In this document: piece after piece, positions 11,602 to 23,542 of the stretch | Numbering within the stretch: the stretch's first letter is position 1 | Layout: every line of letters begins with the position of its first letter | NCBI RefSeq assembly: GCF_051014685.1 | Contig: NC_135055.1 | Span: 6,870,001-6,934,000 of the forward strand | Direction: 5' to 3' | DNA length: 64,000 nt | DNA from: Ptiloglossa arizonensis | Lineage: Eukaryota > Arthropoda > Insecta > Hymenoptera > Colletidae | The notes under the pieces: model-generated | The model's input: only the letters and a program-made list of their open reading frames with translations | What the model was told of the DNA's origin: nothing | The model's database searches: none | Program-made: the position numbers and the translations under genes

Positions 11602-11795
11602 AAACCTCTATGCAGAATATCTCTGTCAAATTTGAAGTAAATCGAACGCGTAGTTCCGGAGATTTCGTGTCGGCCATGTTGAAAACTATAGTTTTGAGAA
11701 ACACGTAAAACAAGTGTGTATTTATAGCTGTAACTTTGTCAAATGTTTAAATTTCGAAATATCTTTTCGACATTACCTCCTACACACTTTAAACT
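11602..11795. repeat. dispersed repeat, copy A
   Basis: The stretch from CTATGCAGAATATCTCTGT through TAGTTCCGGAGATTTCGTGT to TTTAAATTTCGAAATAT is repeated, with scattered differences, at 43313-43510. No coding frame is kept and no ends could be defined, so the element type is unknown. Confidence 0.85.
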
Positions 11796-12080
11796 TTAAG
11801 AAAATAATAATAATAATAAAAAAAAATTCGATCTTTTCGAATTAAATTATCCCCTCCCCCTTAATGGACCAAAAATGTATAAAACGTTCCAAATTATTTA
11901 ATTTGATCCCAGGACGGTTTATCGCATCCACGTACGTCTGAAAGATGTAACTTTTCTCCGTTGCCTGAGACACACTCCGTATAACTTTATTATCCCCGCG
12001 AAGGCAAATTATGAGAGGGGTGGGGGGTGGGTGGGTGACGGCGGAAGAAAGTGGAGCAGAAATTTTGGGAAATTCATTGA

Positions 12081-12296
12081 CATCGCAGTCGACGTTCTAT
12101 TATACTCGAGAAGATATTGCGAGCAGCTGCAGCGCGCTTGTTTAGGCGCAAGAGGGCCGCGAAGGATACGCGCAAGGCAAGAACCACGTTACAGGAAGCT
12201 GCGACATTGCATAAGACAAGTTCCGTGTCAGCCTGGGTATCATATTCTAACAGTGGCGCTACACGCTCACCTATACGCGTCTTCCATGGAATTTAG
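12081..12296 (+). CDS. candidate exon or coding relic, unknown
   Basis: A 71-codon frame opens after TGA at 12078-12080 and closes with TAG at 12294-12296. Its middle is strongly helix-like and basic (EKILRAAAARLFRRKRAAKD, followed by TRKARTTLQEAATLHK), unlike the surrounding AT-rich noise. A CAG at 12085-12087 could be an acceptor, although its pyrimidine tract is poor, and GTATCA at 12237-12242 is a possible donor. A 150-codon frame (12031-12483) overlaps it in another phase, so at most one is real. I do not recognise the protein. Local GC enrichment could also explain it. Confidence 0.27.
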   Translation, partial: HRSRRSIILEKILRAAAARLFRRKRAAKDTRKARTTLQEAATLHKTSSVSAWVSYSNSGATRSPIRVFHGI

Positions 12297-12790
12297 ACTC
12301 TGGGGTAATGATATCATGGTACCTCCGCCGGTGTCCTCCGCCACCCTCTTTGAGCACCCAGCAACTTTCCAGGATTTAACTGCTCCCCTCTGTTCGCCTT
12401 TCTCTGGGGAGAATCCTGTTTTCAAGGACCAGGGAGTTTTCTGGGGTTTCAGAATCGGAGAACTAGCGCACTCGACTTTGTAAAATCTTTAATTTTGTTC
12501 ATTGAATCAATTTTTTAAACGCACGCAACTACAATTGCGAGAATATAAAACGAAGAGCGTTGGAACCACTTGGTACCAGCAACGGTTCGAGATCGGTGAA
12601 CGAGCATGCTTGGCTTTGTGGAGCGCAACTCTAATTTAAGCAACTAAAGTAATTTCGACGCGTATAATCAACGTTGTGGGAATATTAAATATTTTATATA
12701 TACTGTACCGCTTTTCGTGTCACCAAAGACGACATTTTAGCGAGAGAACGAGCTTCGTTGTGTTTCTTTTTTCGTAGAAAAAATCTTCCC
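12297..12790. other. GC-richer then AT-rich non-coding DNA
   Basis: The first part (to about 12480) is GC-richer, with CCTCCGCCGGTGTCCTCCGC near 12322. The remainder is AT-rich. I see no clear feature. Confidence 0.4.
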
Positions 12791-12804
12791 GCGCAGTATA
12801 CACC

Positions 12805-13150
12805 TAACCTAAAATAATTTCAGATTTTTTCGTGTAATGATATTCAATCTGAATTAATTTTAGGCTTTTCGTATAATGATATCTAATTGAGAATATTCCC
12901 GGGTTTTCTCGTGTAATAATACTTAATCTAAGATAAATTCAGGCTTTTCGTATAATAATATCTAATTGAAAATAATCCCGTGTTTTCTCACGTAATGATA
13001 CTTAATCTAAAATAAATTTAGGCTTTTCGTATAATGATACCTAACTGAAAATAATTTCAGGCTTTTCTGAGTAATGATGCTTAACCTGAAATAAGTTCAA
13101 GATTTTCGTGTAGTAATATCTGACTTGAAATAATTTCAGGTGTTTCGCCG
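12805..13150. repeat. ~39-bp minisatellite with 79-bp higher-order unit
   Basis: AGGCTTTTCGTATAAT recurs at about 12862, 12941 and 13020 (79-bp spacing) and a related AGGCTTTTCTGAGTAAT follows at 13059 (39 bp). Between them lie sister units of the form TTTTCTCGTGTAATAATACT. So two ~39-bp monomer types alternate over roughly nine units. Confidence 0.85.
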
Positions 13151-14400
13151 TGAATATTCTTTTTCAATTTTTCTGACAAAAAGGTCCGTATCAAACGTTT
13201 CGTAACGACCGCGAGAGACCTCGACAATTTATCGTTGAGGCGATTTCCCCGTAACAATGTGATATGAACGTTAGGTCCTTCTTTAAGTACTATTATCCGT
13301 GACTTCTATCAGTGAAAGGCTACCCACACCCATGAAAGCGGAGTTAGGAAAGTAGATCAGAGGGGAAGAGCTGTTTTGTACTGTTTGGAAGGGTTGTTAA
13401 GGGGTTCTGAATAGTAATTTATTTGCGGAGTACGAGGAAGGGTTCTTCGTTGCGAGGGTTGCAATTTTAACAAGGGTTGTAATGGTAAATATGTGTAACA
13501 TGTACACGTATTGGTCGGATAAAATAGTACGAAAATACTGTAAAATTCTTACAATAAATAACAAATACTTCCTACTTCGATTCGTGAGTAACTCGTTTTA
13601 TGCTTTAAACGACGTGTACCTAATGCCAGAGAATTGTTATCTAACAAGAATTTATACGATTCGTCGCTCGAAATTTAATTGCATCTAGGTTAGACGCTTC
13701 GAAATGTTACATTCGCTCCATCGTGCGATCGGAGACACAATGATTCTGCGCATCTACACTGCGCAGCTATTAAGAAGAGAGAGAAGGGGTAACGCGAATC
13801 GAGCCGCTTGTCCTTACAACGAAACAACAAGTACGCACGACTAAATGTATAATGTGTTTACGTTGAATTATGAAAATAAAAAATATCTAAACGCAAGTCT
13901 GTCTTAAAAGTAATCGCTTCCACGATATTTACCTTCCGAGGTAGCGTTGGAAACACTGTCTATCGCACACCAATGGTGATGTAATTTTGCCGAATATCTC
14001 GAAAATTGAGGTTATGTTTTAGCGACAACACTTTGGCCGCACTTCGCCTCTTTGCGCGCTTTACTTTCTCGCATCCTATTTATCGGTGGTAAGTAAATAC
14101 TTACCACATATTATGCGCGACGAAGACGTCGAATGAGATTAAAATAAAAATCTTTCCAAGCACTCGTGCCGATCAAGCTCTGTCTAACAAACAGTATCCC
14201 TTCCCCGATAGAAAAGAAATTTTTAAATTCGTAATAAAATTTCGTAATTGAATTTATTATGAACCGTTTTGTCAAGAATTCTTCCACTTCGGGGGACGAT
14301 GAATTCAAGACGGGTTATTTTCGCGAAATAGACGTCCATTCGGGTTTACTTTCTCCGTTTCACGACTTCGAGAAGCCGTCGTTCGACGCCAGCCATGGCA
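13151..14400. other. non-coding, no clear feature
   Basis: Mixed sequence without tandem array, TIR pair or recognisable exon. The short open frames overlap on both strands. Confidence 0.45.
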
Positions 14401-16560
14401 ACCTCAAACGGCCTGTATACGTTACAAGCAAGATTTACGCCCCGTTTCCGTGCGCATCGGTTCGCTCCCCCACTCCCCTGCATCTCTCCTACCGCAGCGT
14501 TGGGCAAGTGGTGGGGGTAATGGTGACTCGAAGACGCGTACCGAACCGACGGTATATCCAGGAGGAAGATCTCCCTACGAACCAAACAATACGATGTTTA
14601 TTCTCCCGAGGAACTACTTTCGGAAATTTACGAGCATCGGGGATCTCGCGGAGCGCTCGAATACGACCGATGAATAGAATCGAATGGGAGATTGGAGGAT
14701 GGAGGAGAGCGAGGTCGGGGAAGGAGTAGGAGAAGGAGGAGCGAAACTAGGAAACTCTCGCGCGCAGCTGACTTTGTATTTTCAATCCGTGAATTCTGAC
14801 TTCGCGCCATCTTCCCACCTCCGCCGTCTCCTGTTCCCCCTCCCCACCTCTCTCTCTCTGTTCACCTTCGGAGAGCTATTTATGGAAATCGACGTGTCGT
14901 TTAACCCTCGAATCGCGTAAGTTGACTCGCGTAAGTCGACTTCGTTCTTCGCGACGAATGCCCTCCTCTTCCCATTGGCGAAGTTTGCGATTCGAGGGAG
15001 GAATTGTATTGTGGCGAGGGTGACGGGGAAGGGGAACAGGTTCGCCAACAGACGGGACTTTGGGACTTTGAATCCCGTCGGGACCCTGATTTTGTTTGCG
15101 CGAATTGCAAACTCGACAACGGCACGGCACGTCGAGCTTCGAAGTTACTTTTATGTTTCGATTATAAACAAATGCCACTGTTTCTTTCGTAACTGTGTTT
15201 CTTCTTTCGAATCCAATCGAGAAACAGTTTACCTTATCGTGCGATGCACGATGTGTCGCGGTGGAAACGCGGTGGACTTTCGTGCGTCTACTCGAAGAGG
15301 TTGAAATTCGTTAACAAGAGACATTAGACTGTGGAAAGTAACTCGTTGCGGGTGAGAAAATACGTACGAGCGTCGAAGAATAAGTCGAGTGCGCGACCTT
15401 GCGCAGCCAATTTATTTGGCGCGCATTCAGCCTCGCGGAAAGCAAGCGGCGCGAGAGTGGGGGTAGCGTCCCGAACGAGACCGGTGCATCGAGCAGAAAG
15501 CATCGTGAGAAATTTGGCGCGATAATTTTTACAATCTACGAAGCGAGCTGTCAAAGTGCACTGACAAAAAAATATAAATATTTGTACTGCTCCCGGTCGG
15601 TGGAAGTTGGCAATTAGGAGATTATCGGGAATGGAGTTACCCTCACTATCGCGAATACAATTTGTATTCCTAAGATCGTTAAACGCCACCTTCCCGGTAA
15701 ACACGCCCCGTAACTCCATCGCGAGTCTCTTTTCAAGTCCCCGCTCCCTCCAGATCCTGTAGAAACTTCGAGTGATCCTTCCCCCACCCCCATCATCCTA
15801 GTTGTGTTTTTCTTACGGGATCGAATCGACTAACTAGCTGCACACAGTCGTGTACCTATTAAGCGAAGAGCAGAGATGAACTTTCCAGTTAATTTGAATA
15901 CCGCGTTGGTAAGGTATCCGGGATAAATCGCGAGGTGGAAGGGGGTGGGGCCGGATGTGGCGATAGGGGAGAGCAGTGGGCGGGGCGGATAGTGAACCTT
16001 CGCGAAGTTAGTGGATAATTTCCGCGGATGTTCGAAATTAAAAAAGTTTACCCTCTGACGTGAATCGCCGTCCGCTGCTTGCTGGCCGCGCGTTAATCGC
16101 GAAGACTGCTCCTTTATCTTTCGTTCGTGAGCGCGTGCGCGCGCGCGCAAGCCCCACCCCCTCCACCGACCGACGTTTGGTCGTTTGGCGAGCAGTTGAA
16201 AGAGACCGAACACCCTGGAAGCTCGAGTGGTACCGTTTTCCCAGCGCGAAAGAACCGAATCTGAATTGCTTATCGTGCTACCTCCTCCTCTTCTGCTCCA
16301 CCCCACTTCAGAACGTCTCTCCTCGAAGGCTTAGCGCGGAATAATTCCACTTTTAGACGGCTTCTGATCGGTGGAACGCGTTCGAGGACGACTTACGGAC
16401 GCCTGGTACTTTCGAACAGCGGCGAACGAAAATTTGCGAGCGTGTTTTAAGGAATCGTAAACTCTTCGAGAGATCGTCGCTTTGAGGTGTCTTTTGGAGG
16501 GTAATTTTAGGATCGACTGAAATTTAGGGAGAATAATGCGAGGTACTCTTCCAACGGTAA
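14401..16560. other. GC- and CpG-rich block
   Basis: Base composition shifts clearly, with many CG dinucleotides and a (GC)-rich alternating run GTGCGCGCGCGCGCAAG near 16134. Open frames of 60-158 codons occur on both strands and in several phases at once, which is what high GC predicts, and none has a recognisable domain. Two isolated TTTGGCGCG sites occur at 15415 and 15513. The block could be a regulatory region or first exon with untranslated sequence, but I cannot show either. Confidence 0.4.
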
Positions 16561-16583
16561 ATCTGTTGCATTTATTAATGCTT

Positions 16584-17097
16584 TTAACCCCTTGCCGTGC
16601 CATTTAGCTCGACGAAATCCGGACTTAATCGGTTGGAGACGACGCGCGCTAAACGGGTCAGAGTGATGCGCGAGAACAGTTGCAATACGAGCCGAAATGC
16701 GCATACATGTGATCTACAAGTAACTATATGTGCTTATATGTTTCACGCAATATAGCTTTTGTGGACGTCAACACTAATTTAATTTTTTTTCCTTTTTTTA
16801 TATATATATTTTTTGTGTGCAATATACTAAAGCGAACAACATATAAACAAATAATACTTAAAAAAATATATATATATATATAATACTACCATGAATAGTA
16901 CATAATAGGTAACAAATAACAGTTTCAGTATTATATTTCATACTCGTACATGAACGATACTTTAATAGAAATTACGGTCTTCTAAGTGTCTTCAAGTGAC
17001 TTTGTCAGAAGGAATGTAATAGTACGACGTCTAAAGGTAAAGTATTGTAAACAAAAATTTTAATTATAAGAAGAAATGCTCACCTTAAAGAGGTTAA
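16584..17097. mobile_element. probable TTAA-flanked MITE, ~506 bp
   Basis: TTAA at 16584-16587 is followed by CCCCTTGCCGTGCC, and TTAA at 17094-17097 is preceded by CACCTTAAAGAGG. The inverted right end reads CCTCTTTAAGGTG, which matches the left end only in part, so the element is old or the pairing is wrong. The interior holds AT repeats. Confidence 0.42.
16862..16884. repeat. AT dinucleotide microsatellite
   Basis: An AT-alternating run of about 20 bases lies in an already AT-rich segment. Confidence 0.9.
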
Positions 17098-18540
17098 TAG
17101 TCTACGCTCGAAATTTAGAATGCGTTGCACTGTTTCTGTTAAGACGAGAGGCAGAGTGGGGGAACTGAATAGCGTGGTGGGGGGTAGCCGTGAGCGGCCA
17201 ATTGATCTCGCCTCAACTCGGCAGCGGATGGTGCGCTGCCCGCGCGAACAGTTTCGCGAGGAGAAAATATTACACCGTTCTTTGAACCATTATCTTTAAA
17301 ATGTATATTTTTTTCCAACGATAGAGTGTCAGAAACGACGGTTAAAGAAATGAAATTCGAACATCGATGACAACACTTTGGGTAGCATTTTGCAAGTGTC
17401 ATTTTTTTTCCACACGTTCCAGAAGTAGTTTCACCTTTTGACGATGTACATTTCGATGAGGGAGATTCAGCAAGTACGGCAATATTTTACTTAATGGACA
17501 AAGTGCGTGTTAAGAATGACGGTGATTGTATCGTAACGGGTGTGGTTAAAATTTAGAATCGTTTTTATTAAAACGGAGGAATTTTGTAAGTAGGATATCG
17601 CTGTCGTTGCCACGAACCAGTAACTCTTTTTTTTTCACGCTGGGAGGGGATTAACCTTGATCTGAATCTGAATTGCTCGTTGTCCCTAAAATCCTCGCTG
17701 GCGGTACGCCTTTCTGAATCGTTCTGCGCCCCTAAAAGCTGCTCTCCTTTATGCACATGGCTACTCGTTAAAACGGTAACGCCTAGCGCGAGGTTTTACG
17801 AGAAAATAAAATCGTGAAACGACGCGTAAAAATATGTGGGAAGAAGATCGAAACTGTTCCACGAATGAAACAGTTTCTATTGCATATATATGCAAGAGAA
17901 ATGGCTCTTTGAGTAGTTTACTCAATTTCAAGCGATTTAGAATTTTTATTTCGACTGCAATCTAAACTTCTAATTCTTTAAACGGATAATTAGAGATAAT
18001 TTAATTCAGTTATTAGAAAGAATAAAATAAATGTTCGTAGGACACTAGAAGACAATTAAACGAGTGTTGGGTATGCAGACCGTGACTTTCAAAATGGCCA
18101 GCGTGAAATGGTCTATATTCGATCGAAACTGAAAGAGATTAAAACTGAAGTGCATCTATTCATTCCGGTTTAAAATTTAACAAAGCCTGAAAATCCGTAG
18201 AAACGATCCGCAACGAGCGCTGTATCGATTTAAGCCATTTTCGAGATTAGGTTAATAACAGCGTATCGTTGCACCGTGCCTTTGTAACGTATAGTTATTT
18301 TGTACTTCTGTACATTAATTTTCCTTCTTTCGCTCAATATTTTGTTCTCATTTTTTCTTGTACAATTTGTGTGCCTAACAAAAACATGTTATTATTTGTT
18401 TTTTTTTCTCACGTAAAATATCCTCCTTAATTTTAACAAACGAGAAACTATCCAAGAAGAAAAAAATATATTTCCAAGGGAATGATGTTGCGACGAAGAT
18501 TTTCTTTCTCAAGGTTATATTTTCTAAGATTTCACCAAGG
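17098..18540. other. non-coding, no clear feature
   Basis: A short GC-rich patch at 17140-17260 is followed by AT-rich DNA. I see no gene. Confidence 0.45.
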
Positions 18541-18639
18541 TTTGTTTCAAATAGAACAATTTCTTTACTTTGCCCCTGATAGTGTTCACCAACTACAATG
18601 GGAAATTATTTACTTAGAAATCTTTGCTGTACACTTCTA

Positions 18640-19365
18640 TCATTTTATTTCAAAAAATCAAATTCTATGCCCTACTTTTCCATGTATAGTATTACTATTA
18701 TCTTCTCTCCGAAGTCTCAGATCTTAGCCCTTCTTTTTCCACGTGTACTATCTATTGTTACTTTTGTTCAAAAACCAAATCCTAGGCCCTCCTTTTCCAC
18801 GTACAGTATTACTATTATTATTTTCTTCCAAAAAATCAAATCCTATTATTATTATTATTGTTTTCCAAAAAATCACATCCTATTATTATTATTATTGTTT
18901 TCCAAAAAATCAAATCCTAGTACTATTATTATTTTCTTCCAAAAAATCAAATCCTAGTACTATTATTATTTTCTTCCAAAAAATCAAATCCTATTACTAT
19001 TATTATTTTCTTCCAAAAAATCAAATCCTATTAACATTATTATTTTCTTCCAAAAAATCAAATCCTATTACTATTATTATTTTCTTCCAAAAAATCAAAT
19101 CTTATTACTATTATTATTTTCTTCCAAAAAATCAAATCCTATTATTATTATTATTGTTTTCCAAAAAATCAAATCCTAGTACTATTATTATTTTCTTCCA
19201 AAAAATCAAATCCTATTAACATTATTATTGTCTTCCAAAAAATCAATTCCTATTACTATTATTATTTTCTTCCAAAAAATCAAATCCTATTACCATTATT
19301 ATTATTTTCTTCCAAAAAATCAAATTCTATTACTATTATTATTTTCTTCCAAAAAAAGGCCTCTC
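18640..19365. repeat. 37-bp minisatellite, about 14 copies
   Basis: TCAAATCCTATTACTATTAT followed by TATTTTCTTCCAAAAAA makes a 37-bp unit; starts at 18984, 19021, 19058 and 19095 are exactly 37 apart. The regular part spans about 18830-19360, with a few units stretched by extra ATT triplets. A longer, diverged ancestor unit with TTTTCCACGTNNAGTA is visible at 18640-18830 and again at 19370-19440. The Ile/Tyr/Lys-rich frames over it are repeat products. Confidence 0.93.
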
Positions 19366-19544
19366 TTTTTCAAGTCTACTATCAATTATTACTCTCATTC
19401 AAAAACCAAATTCCACTTTTTCCACGTATACTATCTACTATTCCTTTCGTTCAGAAAAAACCGAACACTTCTCTTCACCTCCCTTTTCCCAATTCCGTTC
19501 AACCCTCGAACGACCAAGACAGCGTGAAATTCCCGTCTAGCTAG

Positions 19545-19985
19545 AAATTTTTCGAATTCAGGCCGCCGCGTATCGTCGAATCGACGTTTAAACGACCGAA
19601 TCGCGCCACGTCGGATCGGATATGCTCTTCTATCTAATTACGCATTGATTCCGGCTGCGGTCACGTGTCTCTTCGAAGGCATCGCCGGAACATTTTATTC
19701 CATGCTATTAATTCTGCACGAACTGAAACAACCGGATTACGAACAGTGCGCCCGTTGAAATCACCGAATCGGCCCAGCGACGGCGTCGGCGGAGGTGCGC
19801 TCGATCGATGCGTTACAACTCGTCTGCCATTGATCCCGACGGTTTTGTTTCCGCTCTCGAGCAGGAAAACCAGCGAAAAGAGGATTAGTTTCGCTCGCGA
19901 CTATCTCGTTTCCCGCTCGATAGCGGTGGTCGTCGAGTATTTCACGGGCAGGTTTCCGGACAATTGATACTACTCGGATTCTTTC
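19545..19985. other. CpG-rich block
   Basis: The sequence switches to a high-CpG composition (GGCCGCCGCGTATCGTCGAA at 19561). No exon is evident, although a conserved non-coding element would look like this. Confidence 0.35.
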
Positions 19986-20341
19986 TCCTTAACTCTTTGG
20001 TAAGTTCACCACCGGGTTTGTTGTAACCAGGTAACAGTATCGTATGTCAATAATTTAACAACGTCCTGCCCTATTGACGATTTATCGCGGTAACCGCGTT
20101 TCGATAGGGTTTGATAGGAAAAAGTCCGTTGGAATATCGAAGGATGTTTTAAATATAAATGAAATAAAATAAAATGCAAGATTAAATTTATACATGTAAC
20201 GGAGAACATTTGTGGCAATTTTGTATGTCAATAATTCAGCAAATCCTAGATGCACTGGTATTTTATTTCGGTTGTTGAATTTTAACAGTGTTTTGGTCTC
20301 GTTGACAGACCGTTTGTTACGATATTGGTCAATTTTTTTAG

Positions 20342-20454
20342 ATACAAATGAAATAGAATGCCTTGTACAATATTTGAAAGATAATGGAACATATGATGGA
20401 TTAATACCAAAATATTGGGATTTCATTGTAACATTACATTTCTGTAAATACTAA
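20342..20454 (+). CDS. candidate terminal exon, unknown protein
   Basis: A pyrimidine-rich run ending in TTTTTTTAG (to 20341) is followed by 36 codons with AT-rich third positions and a plausible protein composition (TNEIECLVQYLKDNGTYDGL, then a C-terminus FIVTLHFCKY). TAA at 20452-20454 ends it. An AATAAA follows at 20537-20542. The reading phase would need one base from an upstream exon. I do not recognise the protein and cannot find the preceding exon. A chance frame is possible because it is short. Confidence 0.33.
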
Positions 20455-20536
20455 GAAGTACATACGTACTTGTTTCAAATCTCCCCTACTTTATTTAATT
20501 TTATTCTACGCCCTTATTGTACACATATTTAAAACA

Positions 20537-20542
20537 AATAAA
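20537..20542 (+). promoter_or_regulatory. AATAAA polyadenylation signal
   Basis: The hexamer lies 83 bases after the stop of the candidate exon, a normal distance for a short 3' UTR, but it is a frequent word in AT-rich DNA. Confidence 0.25.
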
Positions 20543-22509
20543 ATGAGTCAAGAATTCTGCAAATGAGGTGAAGTACAGTAACAAAATTTCGTATTAAATT
20601 AGAGAAAGCGTGTGGTTAAAAATATCCTTTCTTCGGACAAGCATTGTTTACCAATTAATTATTTTCATTTTTATTTATACAATTCACTCGTAACGTTTAA
20701 AACGCTGTTCATACCTAACTTATATTTAATAATCAAGTAACTGCCAATGAGTAATTTTGCAACATCTAAGTTTACTAAAAAAAAAAAAAAAAAAATATAT
20801 TAATTACCTTTATTATAGAAACGACATTTTTTATAACGTAGATTTGTTCGATAGTCCGGTGAAGTCCTGCATACAAAAATGTTTAGACACAAGTATACGA
20901 TGTTGAGGTTAACTGAAAATATTTCTCGACACTGTGGTGTAATTTCAAGCGATCTTGAGATTATTCTATTGTTTAAGCGAAATAATAAAACGTAGCGCTG
21001 AAAATCGACGCTGTTGATCGAGTAGTTTGGAGCACGCGTCGCGACAAATTGAAACTATTTGGCGCGATGGCCTGCTCCGTTCGCTTTTATTCGCTTGGAT
21101 TCGGTTCGTTGATTCGTTTCGTTATGCGCGGAGAATAGCAGAGGACCGTGTTTTGCGCAGGGAACGTGACTTTTTGGTTATTTTTCAGGTTTAGAATTTC
21201 CACGCAGCGTTTTCAATTGGCATTGGTTCACTCTCTGGCGAATGTATTCGAATCGAAGTTTTCGGCTTTGATTATTTTGGACTTTTGTATCTAGTTTCTT
21301 TTTTTTTTTCGGATCCCTATCTACAAACTACTCTTGTTTACATCAAATTTCTGGCAAACTTTTAAAATCGTGACAGGATAAAATTCAACGTATCCGTTGC
21401 ACGCGATGCATCGGTAAATTAAAGTGGATATTTTTTGAAAGTTACCTCTCTATTGAAAAAAAATGTTATTCATCGACTATAAAAGAATCATTCGAGGAAA
21501 GTCTCTGATCGAATTAAATGTTTAAATATATCTTGTATTTTTTGTCTCCTAAAGTGTCTTTATTATGTAGTTTACTTAAAATTCTGCTGAATTAATTTCA
21601 CGATGCGGGTGATAATAAAAGTATATGTGAAAATTAAAGGAAGGAGCGAAACATCTTACAAAATTGTCCACGAAAGCCAAGAAGATTACTTATACTCGGT
21701 GTTTCCTTTAACTCGAGCACCTAGAATAATGTTATTACTCGAACTCGGGCAGTTAAATCAGTACCACCCTTAGCACCGAGCAAACGGGGTACTTGTAATA
21801 AAATGTAGTTTACCGAAAAATATAAGTTTCTGAAGTACATTGTACGCTACAGCGGTCAGCATCTGAAAACTTTTTAATTATAGTAGAATAGGAAAACCGA
21901 GTTCACAATTTCTAGTTGCGGTTCTACGTTAACCTTTCGACCGGAAACGACCACGGTGCAGCACGTACGCTCTGTACAGAAAATTTTCTCGTGTATCGAG
22001 TATACATACACGTTGAACCGATCGACAAGGTAGCGAATTTGTGAACTTTTTAAAATTTACAGAAAACAAAAAAAAAAAAACAAAAATAAACGAAATCTAA
22101 TTTCAAATATTTGGAGCATTTTACCAAAACATCGTTCGGTAATTTAAAAATGATAATTTTATCGAAGAAGGGTATTAAAAATAATACAAAGAATATTAAA
22201 AATTTCGAATCGCACGAAAGACTTTGGAGCAGTGATTCCAAAGTTCTACTTTGCAATCTGAACATTAATGGTTTCTTTTTCGTTATATATTAATAAAAAG
22301 GTCACAAATTCCCTGTTACGAAACCTTAACGACATATTTATTTGTTCTACATTCTTGCGATAAAAATGTGAAATATTCTTACCTGATCTTACTTAATAAA
22401 GTTTTCACTCAAAATACAATGTGCGATTTAAAATCCAATATAGTATAGATCAAAGCGAAAGAAGTCGGAAGAACCAGCTCGGATTGAGGTTATATCGAGG
22501 TGCAGCGTC
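20543..22509. other. non-coding, no clear feature
   Basis: Contains an A19 run at 20779-20797 and a single TTTGGCGCGA at 21058. I see no array, element end or exon. Confidence 0.45.
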
Positions 22510-22709
22510 CTGTCCGATCGCGACAAGAGGTCAATTGAGTGTGACGTCTCCACTGTAGTTTACGCTCCTTCCACCAGAGCACGCATTGTCGCTGAAGAAG
22601 ATCGACAGCGGCCAATAGCGACAATGCGCGCAGTGGTGGGGGAACCGGTAGACCGTGACCCAGAGTGGGGATGTAAACACTCGTCTGCCTTTTTGTCACG
22701 GACGGACAC
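22510..22709. mobile_element. TA-type foldback MITE, copy 1 (200 bp)
   Basis: Almost the whole element is an inverted repeat. The left arm begins CTGTCCGATCGCGACAAGAG and the inverted right arm reads GTGTCCGTCCGTGACAAAAA; the inner parts (AGCGACAATGCG on both arms) also pair. TA follows at 22710-22711, while the left flank is TC, so one target base has changed. It is a relative of the copy at 40980-41146, sharing GTAAACACTCGTCTGC and GCAGTGGTGGGGGAA. Size, TA target and foldback form suggest a Tc1/mariner-mobilised MITE; no transposase is present. Confidence 0.82.
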
Positions 22710-22723
22710 TACATTGAACTTGT

Positions 22724-23542
22724 TTAACTCTTTCATTTCGAGTGCCAAATATAGACAGTGGCTATATATAGGGTAAAATGATCAATCTCCTTCAAGCTTT
22801 CAGTGGTAAATATTTAACCGGCATGCAATGTGCAATTATATTGACCCATATTGGATAAATTTGACTAAAAGTGTATTTTGAACACACATGATATATTCTG
22901 TACGTCGAAACAAGTTTCTTCTGCATTTTCTATTAGGGAGTGAAGTATTTGTCCGATACAAAAGTATAATATTACAACAAGAAATCTTCCTTGAATCATT
23001 CGCGACAAACGACGCGGATCTAAGTACAAATGTAAAAACTGTAATTCGAGTTTCCGTATCGATCCTTGTTTTAAAATTTGTCATTCCGAATTAAATTACT
23101 GAGAATTTTAATTCGATATATTAACACTTTGCACTCGAGAGGCGGCTGAGAGTCGCTAACCGATGCACTGGAATTTTTCCAATTTCGAAGTAAAACTTCC
23201 TTTGTGACTCGAGATGAAAAAAGTGGCTTGTAAAATATACGAAATATCTACCATTTATTCTTACTTTCGATGTAAAATATTTCTTCGATGTGTTCAATTC
23301 TTTGCATAAAAGAGTACTTCGAGCGCAAAGGATCGATTACCCTAAATTCTATTTTTATTAATAACAATTGCAAACTCTCCAAATATGTTGTTACGTAACA
23401 CTTGTGAAAGTGTACGTACCAGAGAATGACGAGGTATAATACGTACAAATACCAGTCTATAGACGTGCAGTATACATTGTTAGTATGATAATTTTATCAT
23501 TTTTAATCTTCTGGAGCGAGCTGTCGTAACGAAAGGGGTTAA
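22724..23542. mobile_element. possible larger TTAA element, 811 bp
   Basis: TTAA at 22724-22727 is followed by CTCTTTCATTTCGAG, and TTAA at 23539-23542 is preceded by sequence whose inverse is CCCCTTTCGTTACGAC. These match in CTTTC-TT-CGA. The pairing is plausible but not certain, because a second TTAA element starts inside at 23125. Confidence 0.33.
23121..23334. mobile_element. CCCTTTG-family TTAA MITE, copy 1
   Basis: TTAA (23121-23124) is followed by CACTTTGCACTCGAGAGG. The inner TTTGTGACTCGA, GATGTAAAATAT and the end ACTTCGAGCGCAAAGG match the copy at 38865-39104 in order. The right TTAA is not preserved (GGATCG follows), so the end is placed at about 23331-23334. Confidence 0.68.

Noticed and set aside
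15830..16306. 158-codon minus-strand frame
   Set aside because: It lies in the GC-rich block with competing frames and has Arg/Ser/Gly-rich composition without a recognisable motif.
17129..17260. Third copy of the TA foldback MITE (CACTGTTT to GAACAGT, GTGGGGG motif)
   Set aside because: The diagnostic GTAAACACTCGTCTGC is missing, no TA flanks are found, and only short GC-rich words match.
18598..19527. Ile/Tyr/Lys-rich frames with membrane-like look
   Set aside because: They follow the 37-bp minisatellite and are repeat products.
19989..20235. TTAACTCTTTGG as another TTAA MITE start
   Set aside because: No inverted partner next to a second TTAA could be found.
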